DNA of 64,000 nucleotides from Nitrosomonas sp. (GCF_021731985.1 NZ_JAKFWH010000056.1:1-64000); one strand, 5' to 3'; shown: positions 9,222 to 18,840, numbered from the stretch's first letter. Notes: a model not told the origin generated them from the letters alone. Made by a program: numbers and translations.

Positions 9222-10082
9222 ATGGAAAAACGAGTGTTATTAAGTGCGCTGGCTGATGAAGTCGAGCGAGGAAAATTATTCTTTCCCACTTCGGCGACGG
9301 CCACCCTCCAAATCAAAAAAATGCTTGAAGACACGGATTGCGATCTCGATGCTGTGACTCGGCTGATACAGGCCGATCCCCTCTTATCAGTAAAGATCGT
9401 GGCGGTCGCCAATTCTGTCGTTTTTAATCGTTCCGGGAAAAAGATTACCAGTGTGAGTTCAGCGGTCACCCTTTTAGGGCTTCGTACCGTTCGAAATTTA
9501 GCGATGGCTGTGATTACGCAGCAACTTGCGGGAACGCAATCAAAAAGCGAATTGGTCGCTCAGTTATGGAAACATTCAGCCCATGTAGCTGCACTCGCTC
9601 AGGTGATTGCCCGTAAAATTTCCCATCAGGATCCTGATACCGCAATGTTTGCTGGAATCATCCATGAAATTAGCTGGTTCTACTTGTTATCGCGTGAAAA
9701 AGCCTATCCGGGTTTGATTGATGGAAACATCGCCAATTCATGGGTTAGCGATGACGATTTAGACGAGGATGACGAGCTTGCGTGTGAAATAAAGATTAGC
9801 ACAGCTATTCTCAATGCGCTTTCAGTACCGGAACCTGTTGCTGATGCCATTGCGCATCTCTGGCAGGGTTCTTTAATTTTTCCACCCGCTACGCTGGGAG
9901 ACACACTGCTGCTTGCTGATCAACTTGCACCGGTAAAATCGCCTTTTGCTCCGGCACTGACTCAAGCGAGGGATGATTTCTTAACTAAGCTTGATCGATT
10001 AGCCAATCAACAAGCACTGGACGCTATCCTTGCAGAATCGGAAGAAGAAGTTAAATCACTAACCGCTGCGTTGTGTGCTTAA
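9222..10082 (+). CDS. HDOD domain signalling protein
   Basis: The product has 286 residues. I choose the ATG at 9222 (MEKRVLLSAL) because GGGGG lies 5 bp upstream; a GTG at 9216 is the alternative. The HDOD fold is recognisable from LIQADPLLSVKIVAVANS, then VTLLGLRTVRNLAM and KHSAHVAALAQVIARK. FAGIIHEISWFYL corresponds to the HD-like GLLHDIG region but with H-E instead of H-D, so hydrolase activity is unlikely. HDOD proteins act as adaptors in c-di-GMP, motility and stress signalling; the partner here is unknown. It converges with ald, whose stop lies 25 bp away. Confidence 0.85.
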   Translation: MEKRVLLSALADEVERGKLFFPTSATATLQIKKMLEDTDCDLDAVTRLIQADPLLSVKIVAVANSVVFNRSGKKITSVSSAVTLLGLRTVRNLAMAVITQQLAGTQSKSELVAQLWKHSAHVAALAQVIARKISHQDPDTAMFAGIIHEISWFYLLSREKAYPGLIDGNIANSWVSDDDLDEDDELACEIKISTAILNALSVPEPVADAIAHLWQGSLIFPPATLGDTLLLADQLAPVKSPFAPALTQARDDFLTKLDRLANQQALDAILAESEEEVKSLTAALCA

Positions 10083-10107
10083 AACTTGGAACTACGCAGG
10101 TAGTTTT

Positions 10108-11229
10108 TCAACGAGCTGCTAATAGCTCCAGCGCAGGCATATACACCAAACCCAAATCACGCGCCACCGCTTCATGCGTTAACCGCCCACGATAAACATT
10201 CAGGCCGTTGCGCAAGTGCGGATCATCTGTCAGCGCTTTGTGATAGCCTTTATTGGCCAGTGCCAAAACAAACGGTAAGGTTGCGTTATTCAACGCAAAA
10301 GTAGAAGTCCGCGCGACTGCGCCGGGCATGTTGGAAACGCAATAATGCACCACGCCGTCCACGGTAAAAATAGGATCGGCGAGAGAGGTGGGCCTGGAAG
10401 TAGCAAAGCAACCACCTTGGTCAATCGCGACATCGACCAGCACAGCACCGCGATTCATACGGCTGACCAGCTCACGGCTGACCAATTTTGGCGCTGCTCC
10501 TCCCGGAACCAGCACAGCGCCGATGACCAAATCCGCTGTGGCCACGTACTCTTCCACGGCATCCACCGTCGAGAAAACGGTGTTAATTCTTGAGCCGTAC
10601 TGAAAATCCAGTTGCTGTAACCGGTGAATGGATTTATCCAGCACAGTCACATGGGCTTCTACGCCCATTGCGACGCGGGCAGCATTGGTGCCGACAACAC
10701 CACCGCCAATGACCACAACACGGGCGGCAGGCACGCCGGATACACCGCCGAGCAGCATACCGCGACCGCCCTGATCCAACTCCAACGCATGTGCGCCCGC
10801 CTGAATCGCCATGCGGCCAGCCACTTCACTCATCGGTGCGAGTAACGGCAAACTGCCGAAGCTGTCGGTGACCGTTTCATAGGCTATGGCGATACACCCT
10901 GAATCGATTAAACCTTTAGTTTGTGTAGGATCGGGCGCCAAATGTAGATAAGTGAATAACACCTGCCCTTCGCGCAATAATGGAATCTCGGATGGCTGCG
11001 GTTCTTTAACTTTGACAATCAAGTCGGCTTTGGCGTATATCTCCTGCGGTGTCTCCACAATCTCTGCGCCAGCACTCAGATATTTGTCATCGCTTAAATC
11101 AATCTGGAATCCAGCATTCTTCTGAACCATCACTTGATGGCCATTCGCACTCAGCTCACGCACCGCCGTTGGCGTCAAACCCACACGGGATTCATGAATT
11201 TTAATTTCCTTAGGCACCCCGATACGCAT
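10108..11229 (-). CDS. ald: Alanine dehydrogenase
   Basis: NAD-dependent enzyme interconverting L-alanine and pyruvate plus ammonium. The start at 11229 ([15 protein letters not shown]) is preferred because GGAGGG lies 5 bp before it; a frame-extending ATG at 11241 is part of that ribosome-binding site. Length is 373, normal for the family. The substrate-side lysine lies in [12 protein letters not shown], and the Rossmann motif is [20 protein letters not shown]. It is the last gene of a minus-strand run and follows the SDR gene by 21 bp. In an ammonia oxidiser it could serve in ammonium assimilation, which is inference. Confidence 0.95.
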   Translation of the reverse strand: MRIGVPKEIKIHESRVGLTPTAVRELSANGHQVMVQKNAGFQIDLSDDKYLSAGAEIVETPQEIYAKADLIVKVKEPQPSEIPLLREGQVLFTYLHLAPDPTQTKGLIDSGCIAIAYETVTDSFGSLPLLAPMSEVAGRMAIQAGAHALELDQGGRGMLLGGVSGVPAARVVVIGGGVVGTNAARVAMGVEAHVTVLDKSIHRLQQLDFQYGSRINTVFSTVDAVEEYVATADLVIGAVLVPGGAAPKLVSRELVSRMNRGAVLVDVAIDQGGCFATSRPTSLADPIFTVDGVVHYCVSNMPGAVARTSTFALNNATLPFVLALANKGYHKALTDDPHLRNGLNVYRGRLTHEAVARDLGLVYMPALELLAAR

Positions 11230-11250
11230 TTGACCCTCCATTCCTATCCA

Positions 11251-11991
11251 TTAAATAATTCCGCCATTGATGCCAATATCCTGTCCCGTGATCCAGCGGG
11301 CTTCGTCACTGACCAGAAACAACACAACCTGGGCGATATCATCCGGTTTGCCAAGCCTTCCCAGCGCAGCCATCGCCGCCATGCGTTCGATATCCGCTAC
11401 GGTTTTTCCTGCGCGGAATAGTTCCGTATCGACCGGACCCGGCGAAACGGTATTGGCCGTAATGCCTCTTTTTCCCGCCTCGCGGGCGAAAATTCGCGTC
11501 ATTTGCTCGACGGCGGCTTTAGTTGCAGCATACGCGCCGTATTTCGGCAGCATCAGGCGCGTCACCGTACTCGAAATATTCACCACGCGCCCATGGTCTG
11601 CGAGTCTTGTGCCCGCTTCGCGCAGTGTATAAAAAACGCTCTTGATATTGACATCAACGATACGGTCGAACTCATCATCTCGGATTTCGGCTATTTCCTT
11701 AAACAGCAGTATTCCGGCGTTATTCACGAGGATATCGATTTGCTTAAAATGTTCGAAAGTCGCATCAAATAGTTTTCGTACTTCATCCGAATTACTCACA
11801 TCGGCTTGCACCGCCACGCATTCACCACCAGCACTTGTAATTGCCGCGCATACCTCGTCGGCAGCCGACTCATTTTGTAGATAATTGATGACAACTTTAA
11901 CCCCGGCGTTAGCTAAAGTAAGCGCGATTTCCGCACCGATTCCCCTCGATGAGCCAGTAACTATGGCGACTTTTCCATGCAGTAACTTCAT
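11251..11991 (-). CDS. Short-chain dehydrogenase/reductase (FabG-like)
   Basis: The product is a 246-residue classical SDR. The cofactor motif TGSSRGIGAEIA lies at about 12-23, NNAGI near 88-92, the catalytic Ser is in NISS, and YxxxK is YAATK. The C-terminus (WITGQDIGINGGII) matches the FabG-like family ending. It probably uses NAD(P)H to reduce a keto group; the substrate is unknown. It lies upstream of ald on the same strand. Confidence 0.85.
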   Translation of the reverse strand: MKLLHGKVAIVTGSSRGIGAEIALTLANAGVKVVINYLQNESAADEVCAAITSAGGECVAVQADVSNSDEVRKLFDATFEHFKQIDILVNNAGILLFKEIAEIRDDEFDRIVDVNIKSVFYTLREAGTRLADHGRVVNISSTVTRLMLPKYGAYAATKAAVEQMTRIFAREAGKRGITANTVSPGPVDTELFRAGKTVADIERMAAMAALGRLGKPDDIAQVVLFLVSDEARWITGQDIGINGGII

Positions 11992-12025
11992 GAGCGGTGC
12001 ACAATAACTTTATCGGGCAAAAGAT

Positions 12026-12682
12026 TTACTTTGATAAACCATGGCTCTTCAGTAATTTTGCGATAGCTTGGTGATCTCTTTTTTCCGCCCAATTCAGCGC
12101 ATTGTCACCCTGCTCATTTTTGATACCGGGATCTGCGCCATTGTGAAGTAATAATGAAACTGCATCCAAATGATTCCCTCTCACCGCCATCATCAATGCA
12201 GTAGTTCCATTATCTGAAGTCGCGTTAATATCAGCTTCCGCATTCAAAAGTAATCGAATCGTATCCACATGCCCGCCTGAAGCAGCATAAAGTAAAGGAT
12301 TCCACCCACTGTGATTAATCTCCGCTCCTTTGATATAGAACTGCTTCACCATTTCAGTTTGACCTTGATAGCTGGCCAACATAATGGCTGTTTCGCCCAG
12401 TTTGTTGCGGATATTGAGTTTCGCACCGGCATCGATCAGAAGCTGTGCCAATTTCAGATTACCGGTCTTTGCTGCAACCATGAGCGGCGTGTACCCTTCT
12501 GCATTCAGAACATCAGGGTTAGCGCCTTTTTTAATTAATTCGGATGCTTGAGATAAATTATCTTTGTCGACAGCCCAGAAAAAATCATCTTGCACACCAG
12601 CAATACTGTTTATCGGTAAGAAGAAAACAATTGCTGCAATTAAAACAGATAAGAATCGCGAATTAGCAGGCATGTCATCCAT
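12026..12682 (-). CDS. Exported ankyrin-repeat protein
   Basis: The product has 218 residues with an N-terminal signal peptide (FLSVLIAAIVFFLPINSIAG). About five ankyrin repeats follow, with recognisable cores GYTPLMVAAKTGNLKLAQLL, LGETAIMLASYQGQTEMVKQ, WNPLLYAASGGHVDTIRLLL, GTTALMMAVRGNHLDAVSLL and DNALNWAEKRDHQAIAKLL. It is predicted to be a periplasmic protein-binding scaffold. The start overlaps the stop of the TatD-type gene by 8 bp, so translation is coupled. No partner can be named. Confidence 0.85.
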   Translation of the reverse strand: MDDMPANSRFLSVLIAAIVFFLPINSIAGVQDDFFWAVDKDNLSQASELIKKGANPDVLNAEGYTPLMVAAKTGNLKLAQLLIDAGAKLNIRNKLGETAIMLASYQGQTEMVKQFYIKGAEINHSGWNPLLYAASGGHVDTIRLLLNAEADINATSDNGTTALMMAVRGNHLDAVSLLLHNGADPGIKNEQGDNALNWAEKRDHQAIAKLLKSHGLSK

Positions 12683-13448
12683 TTCTGTTCACTTTAAATA
12701 AGTTAAAAAAATTATCAGTGGTTGCAACTGCAATTTCCTCTATAGTCACGGCGCGCAATTGGGCTATCTCTTCTGCCACATGACGCACAAATGCGGGCTG
12801 GTTCAGCTTGCCACGAAAAGGAACCGGCGCAAGATAGGGTGAGTCTGTCTCAATCAGCATTCTATTTAATTGAATATTCTTAGCGACTTCTTTTAATGCC
12901 ACGGCATTTTTGAATGTCACGATGCCCGAGAATGAAATATAAAAATTCATTGCTATCGCTTGTTGCGCAACTTCCCAGCTTTCAGTAAAGCAATGCATCA
13001 CACCCCCCACTTCATCAGCCCCCTCTTCTTGCATAATCCGTAACGTATCCGCAGCGGCAGAACGCGTATGAACGATCAAAGGTTTATTCGCTTTGCGTGC
13101 TGCGCGGATGTGCTGGCGGAAGCGCTTTCGTTGCCATTCCAAATCTCCAGTCAGACGAAAATAATCCAGGCCAGTCTCACCAATGGCAATGACCTTGGGA
13201 TGGTTGGCGAGATCCGCTAATTCATCAGCTTCCGGTTCTATCTGATCTTCATAATCCGGATGAACTCCAACAGAGGCAAATAAGTTTTCATGTGCTTCGG
13301 CTAATGCCCGTACACGAGGGAAATGCGGCAAATTAACACTCACGCACAGTGCGTGAGTCACTTGATTTTCCTGCATTCTAAGCAACAATTCATCCAAATT
13401 TGCTGCAAGATCAGGAAAATCGAGATGACAATGCGAATCAATGAACAT
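12675..13448 (-). CDS. TatD family metal-dependent hydrolase
   Basis: The protein has 257 residues with all metal-binding blocks of the TatD/YcfH family: DSHCHLD at 4-10, GETGLDYFR, LIVHTRSA, VMHCFTES and ETDSPYLAPVPFRGK. Family members are 3'-5' DNA/RNA exonucleases or deacylases acting in the cytoplasm. It follows queD and overlaps the ankyrin gene. It resembles the YcfH-type paralogue more than E. coli TatD itself, so I give no symbol. Confidence 0.92.
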   Translation of the reverse strand: MFIDSHCHLDFPDLAANLDELLLRMQENQVTHALCVSVNLPHFPRVRALAEAHENLFASVGVHPDYEDQIEPEADELADLANHPKVIAIGETGLDYFRLTGDLEWQRKRFRQHIRAARKANKPLIVHTRSAAADTLRIMQEEGADEVGGVMHCFTESWEVAQQAIAMNFYISFSGIVTFKNAVALKEVAKNIQLNRMLIETDSPYLAPVPFRGKLNQPAFVRHVAEEIAQLRAVTIEEIAVATTDNFFNLFKVNRNG

Positions 13449-13470
13449 ATATTAGGAGATCTTCAAGAAG

Positions 13471-13920
13471 TTAATGTGTCCCACGCAATGCATCAGCCCA
13501 GCAATTAGGCGTTTCAAACAATCGCACCTGCTCTAATTGAAGATGATTGCCATAGATATCCTGGTAAGCTTCATCTAAAATATCAAAAGCAATGAGCGCC
13601 AGATTCTCAGCTGTTGGTTGTACATTCAGCACAACCGTTTTGTGACCTTCGAGTGATTGTAAAAATTGCAATACCACCGTGTCACCGGAATAAACCAGAA
13701 ATGCATGATCCCATTGATCAACTAGCACGGATTTGGCAATGCGCTTCACTTCTGAGAAATCCATGACCATGCCTTGCTCAGCAACGCCTTCGTCGGCGAT
13801 AATGTTACCCGATAGGGTGATTTCGATCATATAGCGATGACCATGCAAATGACGGCACTGGCTGTTGTGCGTCGAAATGCGATGGCCCGCATCAAATTCC
13901 AGCTTGCGTGTGATTAACAT
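13471..13920 (-). CDS. queD: 6-pyruvoyl-tetrahydropterin synthase/QueD family protein
   Basis: The product has 149 residues from the ATG at 13920 (MLITRKLEFDAGH). The open frame extends 28 codons further, but that part lies in the divergent promoter region. Zinc ligands are the His in FDAGH and both His of HLHGHRY; the catalytic Cys is just before them (NSQCRHLHGH). The C-terminal substrate-binding Glu is in VRLFETPNCWAD. QueD makes 6-carboxy-tetrahydropterin for queuosine; a PTPS-type pterin role cannot be excluded. It is divergent from the radical SAM gene and heads the tatD-ankyrin run. Confidence 0.88.
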   Translation of the reverse strand: MLITRKLEFDAGHRISTHNSQCRHLHGHRYMIEITLSGNIIADEGVAEQGMVMDFSEVKRIAKSVLVDQWDHAFLVYSGDTVVLQFLQSLEGHKTVVLNVQPTAENLALIAFDILDEAYQDIYGNHLQLEQVRLFETPNCWADALRGTH

Positions 13921-13965
13921 ACGTACAATTTTAATAGCGCGAAATAAATATGTGGAATTGTAACA

Positions 13966-14826
13966 TTGCAATCCGATTCTAAACGATTGAATACGACTGA
14001 TCACAGTCGTGATAGCGCTGGGCTTACTTATGTTTATCCGGTGATATCACGGCGTGCGGGCGGTGTTTCAATCGGCATCAATCTGAATCCGAATAATGCA
14101 TGTAACTGGCGCTGTGTTTATTGTCAGGTGCCGGATCTTAAACGGGGTTCGGCACCACGCATTGACCTAAATAAATTAGAAAGTGAATTACGGTCTTTCC
14201 TACATGAATTAGTGGATGGCGATTTCATGCAAAAGCATGTGCCGCCGGGAGCCAAAAAAATTCACGATATTGCCATATCGGGCAATGGTGAGCCTACCAG
14301 TGCGAAAGAATTTGAACCAGTCATCGAGTTGATCGGCAGCATCCTGAAGGATTTTAATGCGCTAAAAGATTTGAAGCTGGTGTTGATTACAAATGGCAGC
14401 TTAATTTATCGGCAATCGGTACAAGCGGGACTAAAACGGATGGCTCAGCTCAATGGGGAGGTTTGGTTTAAGTTTGATCGCGTACTCGCTGAAGAAAGGC
14501 TGCGCATCAATAATACAAGAATCAGTTTAAAGAAAATTCATCATCACCTACAAATTGCTACCCCGCTCTGCCCCACCTGGCTACAGACCTGCGTGTTCCA
14601 AATCAATGGAAAACCACCTAGCGAACAGGAAACTAATGCTTATCTTAAGTTTATCTCGAGTCTAAAAGATGAAGGGTTATCCCTCAAAGGCGTCTTATTG
14701 TACGGAATCGCGCGCCCATCTTTACAACCTGAAGCGGCACAATTATCCCAAGTGACTGAATCATGGTTAATTGCATATGGTGAAAAAATTAAAGCACTCG
14801 GTTTGGCTGTTAAACTGAATCCATAA
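13966..14826 (+). CDS. Radical SAM protein
   Basis: The protein has 286 residues with the [4Fe-4S] cysteine motif CNWRCVYC at about 46-53, preceded by GINLNPNNA. GNGEPT near residue 105 corresponds to the GGE SAM-binding motif. The frame has no ATG near its start and begins with TTG at 13966; the only other upstream candidates are ATA and ATT, so a TTG start is likely. Function is not identifiable beyond radical chemistry. The divergent queD gene tempts a link to queuosine, but QueE-type enzymes carry a CX14CX2C motif that is absent here, so I do not assign it. Confidence 0.8.
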   Translation: MQSDSKRLNTTDHSRDSAGLTYVYPVISRRAGGVSIGINLNPNNACNWRCVYCQVPDLKRGSAPRIDLNKLESELRSFLHELVDGDFMQKHVPPGAKKIHDIAISGNGEPTSAKEFEPVIELIGSILKDFNALKDLKLVLITNGSLIYRQSVQAGLKRMAQLNGEVWFKFDRVLAEERLRINNTRISLKKIHHHLQIATPLCPTWLQTCVFQINGKPPSEQETNAYLKFISSLKDEGLSLKGVLLYGIARPSLQPEAAQLSQVTESWLIAYGEKIKALGLAVKLNP

Positions 14827-15193
14827 GCATTTCATTCAAACTGTTGTTCACATTCCCCGCAATCAGCAATAAAAATTTCTCTGTCACTATTTTACAACAC
14901 AGTATATTTTCTTGATATTGATCAATACCGATCATTTATATAACTGATATTTATTACATTTGGCTATAACTCATTAAAGAATTAGATTTTTATCAGAATA
15001 AATACTGACAAAGGTGGCAAATAGGAGGTTTAAGCTAAATTGTTATCGCTTATAATGCGAGCCTAGATTATTTAAGAAAACAATGTCCTACCTTAAGAAG
15101 TGTTTTGCTGAGAGAAAGTAAGCTGAAAACCTTTTTTCATACAGCATGACTCTCGAATCACAACGTTAACGTTCATACAACAGGAGTTCCGTA
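14827..15193 (+). promoter_or_regulatory. Intergenic region with probable promoter of the porin gene
   Basis: A perfect -10 hexamer TATAAT lies at 15051-15056, with no good -35 at 16-18 bp, so an activator is likely. The leader would be about 130 nt, ending in an AGGAG ribosome-binding site at 15183-15187. No open frame is evident. Confidence 0.4.
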
Positions 15194-16909
15194 ATGAATT
15201 CATCAAGCATTTTTCCTTTTTCAGCAAAGTTTTTCGCTGAATTAAAAGTGCATTGGGTAAAAAGCTCGCAGCAATGGCTATTTAAAGTTGGCTTATGCTG
15301 CTTGGGAATGACGTGCCTGGCTTTTCAGGTACAGGCACAAACACAGACGCAGGCTCCGGCTCCGGCAAATACAAATCCACCGGCAGCAACAACCACTGCA
15401 GCTGCTCCAGCTGGAACCAGTGCACCCAGTGGGGACTATGACAGGTCAAAAGTTCCGCCCGTCACACCAATGCCGCGCCCTGGTTCATTTATTATGCCCC
15501 CAACCAGTCCCGGCTATTATTCACTCTGGGAAATGATCAACGGCAACAAGCGTGAGAAACCTCCTGTTGCCCCTTATGCGCCATTTGCACTGCTACCGAC
15601 ATCAGCATACGACATTGATTTTCGGTATCTGGATACAGCAGGGTATGAAAAAGATTTCTTTGATCCAATCAAGAGAATGGATCTCGGCAACGACTGGTTG
15701 CTTTCTTTAGGTGGTAATTTCTGGTACCGCTACACGCATGAGACGGATAGCCGTTTAAATGCAGCCGGTACAAATAATGACTTCCATATGTTACGTACGC
15801 GATTCCACGCGGACTTATGGTACAAAGACAAAGTGCGTTTATTTGCAGAAGGTATCGATGCGCGTGCTTTCGGCTCTGAATTACCGCCACTCGTAACGGA
15901 TAGAAATCATGCAGACATACTCAATCTGTTTACCGATATCAAGGTCGCCAGTGTTAATAATGGGCCGGTTTATGTGCGTGTAGGACGGCAAGAATTATTA
16001 TACGGCTCGCAAAGATTGGTTTCTACTTTGGATTGGGTGAATACACGAAGAACTTTCCAAGGTGTAAAAGCCTTCTGGCGCACACCGGGGTGGGATGTTG
16101 ATGCATTCTGGATGCGTCCAATGGTTATCGAAAAAGGCAATGTTGATAATTGGGATACACAGCAAAACTTTTATGGGCTTTGGGCCACTCACCGGCCTAA
16201 ACCCGGTCACTTAATTGATCTCTATTTCCTTAGCCTGGATAACAACCGCAATCTTAGTTCAGCCAATGTGTTAGCGGGTAATATTCTGCAAGGAAACTCA
16301 AACCTCCATACCTTGGGTGGTCGATTTGTTGGAAATATCGACAGTTTCTTGTATGAACTGGAAGGTATGTATCAGTTTGGTCAACGGTCCAATCTGGATG
16401 TTTCCGCCTTTGCAGTAGCGAGCGGTGTGGGTTATCGTTTACCCTTACCGATGAATCCACAAGCCTGGATACGCTATGATTTTGCATCCGGTGATAGTAA
16501 GTCCAATGATGGCAGAAGCAATACATTTAATCAGCTCTTTCCTTTTGGCCATTACTATATGGGCTTCCTGGATCGTGTAGGGCGTCAAAATATCCATGAC
16601 ATCAATGCACAATTTACCTTACACCCAATGCCATGGTTTACGTTTATTACCCAGTACCATAGATTCTATCTGGCAAATAATACTGATTATTTATATAACG
16701 CTTCTGGTTTAGCCACCATGAGAGATCCAACGGGCCAATCAGGCAGTCATGTCGGAGATGAAATAGATTTTCGTGCAAACTTCCATGTCAGCCGTCATCA
16801 AGATGTATTGGTTGGTTATTCAAAGCTGTTTAGTGGCAATTATCTAGAGAAACAACGGCCAGGAATCTCCGCCGACCTTTTCTATGTTCAATACAATATT
16901 CGATTCTAA
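15194..16909 (+). CDS. Alginate-export-type outer-membrane porin
   Basis: The protein has 571 residues. The signal segment (WLFKVGLCCLGMTCLAF-QVQAQ) is about 30 residues in from the start, giving an unusually long n-region. A low-complexity Pro/Ala/Thr linker occupies about 50-90, then a beta-barrel rich in aromatic residues runs to the C-terminal Phe (YVQYNIRF). Blocks such as LGGNFWYRYTHETD, LRTRFHADLWY and VRVGRQELLYGSQRLV match the alginate export (AlgE-like) domain, which forms 18-strand outer-membrane porins. The transported substrate is unknown; alginate synthesis genes are not seen here. A strong hairpin terminator follows. Confidence 0.8.
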   Translation: MNSSSIFPFSAKFFAELKVHWVKSSQQWLFKVGLCCLGMTCLAFQVQAQTQTQAPAPANTNPPAATTTAAAPAGTSAPSGDYDRSKVPPVTPMPRPGSFIMPPTSPGYYSLWEMINGNKREKPPVAPYAPFALLPTSAYDIDFRYLDTAGYEKDFFDPIKRMDLGNDWLLSLGGNFWYRYTHETDSRLNAAGTNNDFHMLRTRFHADLWYKDKVRLFAEGIDARAFGSELPPLVTDRNHADILNLFTDIKVASVNNGPVYVRVGRQELLYGSQRLVSTLDWVNTRRTFQGVKAFWRTPGWDVDAFWMRPMVIEKGNVDNWDTQQNFYGLWATHRPKPGHLIDLYFLSLDNNRNLSSANVLAGNILQGNSNLHTLGGRFVGNIDSFLYELEGMYQFGQRSNLDVSAFAVASGVGYRLPLPMNPQAWIRYDFASGDSKSNDGRSNTFNQLFPFGHYYMGFLDRVGRQNIHDINAQFTLHPMPWFTFITQYHRFYLANNTDYLYNASGLATMRDPTGQSGSHVGDEIDFRANFHVSRHQDVLVGYSKLFSGNYLEKQRPGISADLFYVQYNIRF

Positions 16910-16920
16910 GCACTATTAAT

Positions 16921-16962
16921 TGAAACAACAACGGCATCCACTTGGATGCCGTTGTTGTTTCA
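16921..16962. terminator. Long perfect hairpin terminator
   Basis: A 19-bp perfect stem (16921-16939 with 16944-16962) encloses the 4-nt loop ACTT, with TTGTTGTTT on the 3' arm. It follows the porin stop by 12 bp and can also act on the leftward transcript. Confidence 0.85.
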
Positions 16963-17013
16963 GGGACTCCAATCAGAAAGCAATCCCGATGGATTTAAAT
17001 GCGATGCGCTTAT

Positions 17014-17121
17014 TTATCCGGCAACCACGTTGGATTTCTCGCGGCTTCGATTGCTAAAGCACCTGCCGACTAAACCCAAACCAGCCAGCAACATCGCCCA
17101 AGTTTCGGGTTCGGGTACTCT
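17014..17121 (-). pseudogene. Orphan PEP-CTERM sorting tail (decayed gene fragment)
   Basis: A 34-residue frame reads VPEPETWAMLLAGLGLVG followed by a basic tail (RCFSNRSREK) and TAA at 17014-17016. This is a full PEP-CTERM signal: the VPEP motif, a hydrophobic segment and basic residues. An in-frame TAA lies just upstream, so no gene body is attached. It begins 24 bp after the stop of the amidohydrolase on the same strand, so it may be a tail lost from that protein or the stub of another surface protein. Confidence 0.75.
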
Positions 17122-17144
17122 TTATCTCTACTTCGTTCTAATGA

Positions 17145-18653
17145 CTAATTACATTCGGATACCGGCAGCCAATTAACCAACAAACCCTGGTCGTGCAGTT
17201 GGCCATCATCTTCATTCATGTAATACAGATGATGGTCTGCCGAGGAAACACCTAAATAAGCTTTAGTACCCGGATAGTGGCGGTAGCTGTAAACCCCGGA
17301 AATTTTTGTGGTTGCGCCCGAGGGTGCCAAAGCCCCGGAATATTTACCTTCAGCCCAATTAAAGAAACAATTGATCTCTGCTTCGGAAGAGTGGCTGATA
17401 AATTTATTGACGACTGCGCGTCCGCCAGACAAAACCAAGTCCGGATATTCCAGTATTTTGAATTTCTCAAATGGATTTCCTCGAACTGCAATAATGTCAG
17501 CCGGTGCTCCGGGGGTTAACGTACCAAGCCCGGGTATACCTAAATCCTCACCAGATTTAGAGGTTACAGCTTTAAGAATATTGACGACATCGGTGAAATC
17601 AATTGTTTCACCGCTGAGCGCATGGAGCATCGTGTGCAGTTCCTGGCCATTAATCCCCCAAGGCACATCATCATGGGCTATTTCAGAACCGTAAACAACT
17701 TTAGCGCCTTTCATACCAAGACTAACTGCATTGGCAAACATATGCTCGCATGTCGAATGCGTATCAAGCGTGGTAACAACTGTAACCCCTTCATCCTTGA
17801 TTCGTTGCAATAATACATCACTGATTTCAGCACATGGCATATGCACCAGCTCATCAACATTTGAATCCAGTGCACGAGTCAAACCAGCTTCCTCGCCTAC
17901 AAAAGCCAATACCCTTTTTCCAAGTGAATGCGCTTTAGTCACGATAGCCTGCGTTATTTCTACAGATAACATCGGCCACGGGGTAGCCGGAATCGGATTG
18001 CCATGAGTCATCCAATGTCTACCTGGTTCACCACCGGGCTCCAGAGAAATAACAATAGCGGATGCACCGCCAGTTACCAATTCCTGCACGACTGTTTCGG
18101 CCTCGGTTACTGATGAAACAGTGATTCCAATTTTGTCAAAGCCGCTATCACCACCGAAAATATTGAGCGGATAACCATTAACCGCTTGAATAATAGGTCC
18201 TGCGCTCAATAATCGCAATGTACCTTGACCACCCTCAGTAGGCATTAATGGCCCCCCGACATCCTGAGCTGTAGTTATACCGTTTTCCAATACGATTTTT
18301 TTATTAACGCTCTGGAAGGTAATATGACCATGTCGCTCGATAAAGCCAGGCAAAATTGTTGAATCACCCAAATTAGTCTGATTGGCACATAAGCCGCTTA
18401 ACTCAGTCAAAGTACCTACCTGCTTAATTTTGTCTGCTTCAATGAGTACCGCCATATTTTCTTGTGGAAAATTAATGCCATCAAACAACCGAGCTGCTGC
18501 CAATATTTGGCAATCTGGCAATCCTGGCACGCCAGTAGTTGATCCCGAGTGATCTTCGCCTTCGTGGGCAAAGGCACTAAAACTAATTCCTTGCCATAAG
18601 ATCAGTAAAATCAGTAGATTTTTTTTGTTAAAGCTGTAGTTTCTGTTTTTCAT
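17145..18653 (-). CDS. Exported amidohydrolase-family protein, probably inactive
   Basis: The protein has 502 residues with a signal peptide (LLILLILWQGISFSAFA). It has the amidohydrolase (imidazolonepropionase/prolidase-like) fold: TILPGFIERHGHITF near residue 100, DVGGPLMPTEGG, GSEIAHDDVPWG and GTLTPGAPADIIAVRGNPF. Compared with the paralogue at 34965-36233, the Lys expected in the metal centre is Val (AIVISLEPGG versus VVIKIALEPGG) and one metal-binding His is Phe (VLAFVGEE versus VSAHVAEV). About 75 extra C-terminal residues follow the barrel. It may therefore be a binding protein rather than a hydrolase. A palindromic operator with promoter lies 140-190 bp upstream, and a PEP-CTERM tail fragment lies just downstream. 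Confidence 0.8.
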   Translation of the reverse strand: MKNRNYSFNKKNLLILLILWQGISFSAFAHEGEDHSGSTTGVPGLPDCQILAAARLFDGINFPQENMAVLIEADKIKQVGTLTELSGLCANQTNLGDSTILPGFIERHGHITFQSVNKKIVLENGITTAQDVGGPLMPTEGGQGTLRLLSAGPIIQAVNGYPLNIFGGDSGFDKIGITVSSVTEAETVVQELVTGGASAIVISLEPGGEPGRHWMTHGNPIPATPWPMLSVEITQAIVTKAHSLGKRVLAFVGEEAGLTRALDSNVDELVHMPCAEISDVLLQRIKDEGVTVVTTLDTHSTCEHMFANAVSLGMKGAKVVYGSEIAHDDVPWGINGQELHTMLHALSGETIDFTDVVNILKAVTSKSGEDLGIPGLGTLTPGAPADIIAVRGNPFEKFKILEYPDLVLSGGRAVVNKFISHSSEAEINCFFNWAEGKYSGALAPSGATTKISGVYSYRHYPGTKAYLGVSSADHHLYYMNEDDGQLHDQGLLVNWLPVSECN

Positions 18654-18794
18654 TTTTTCAATTGATATCCATTAGAGTTAACTACTTTGTTCCGGCTGTT
18701 AATTCCATTTTTAATTAGATGGCCATAGTAAACCTTACCTATATACAGTCAGTACCTTATGCACTTTATTTGCTCACATTCGTAGTAGCATTGC

Positions 18795-18840
18795 ATGATA
18801 GAGACGGGCAATTACTCTGAGAATGTGACAAATTGTCACA
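18795..18840 (-). promoter_or_regulatory. Palindromic operator and promoter upstream of the amidohydrolase
   Basis: A perfect 17-bp palindrome TGTGACAAATTGTCACA lies at 18824-18840. On the minus strand it directly abuts TTCTCA (18818-18823, -35-like), a 17-bp spacer and TATCAT (18795-18800, -10). This layout recurs at five other loci in the window. The rest of the 18654-19060 gap holds only a weak GTCTTGTAT/ATACAAGAC hairpin (18968-19009), a possible terminator for other transcripts. Confidence 0.65.

Noticed and set aside
13966-14826. QueE assignment for the radical SAM gene
   Set aside because: QueE-type proteins have a CX14CX2C motif; this one has the standard CxxxCxxC, so the queD neighbour is not enough evidence.
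18824-18840. CRP-type binding site (TGTGA...TCACA)
   Set aside because: CRP sites have six bases between the half-sites; here the spacing is seven and other copies read TGCGACA, so the palindrome is a different family.
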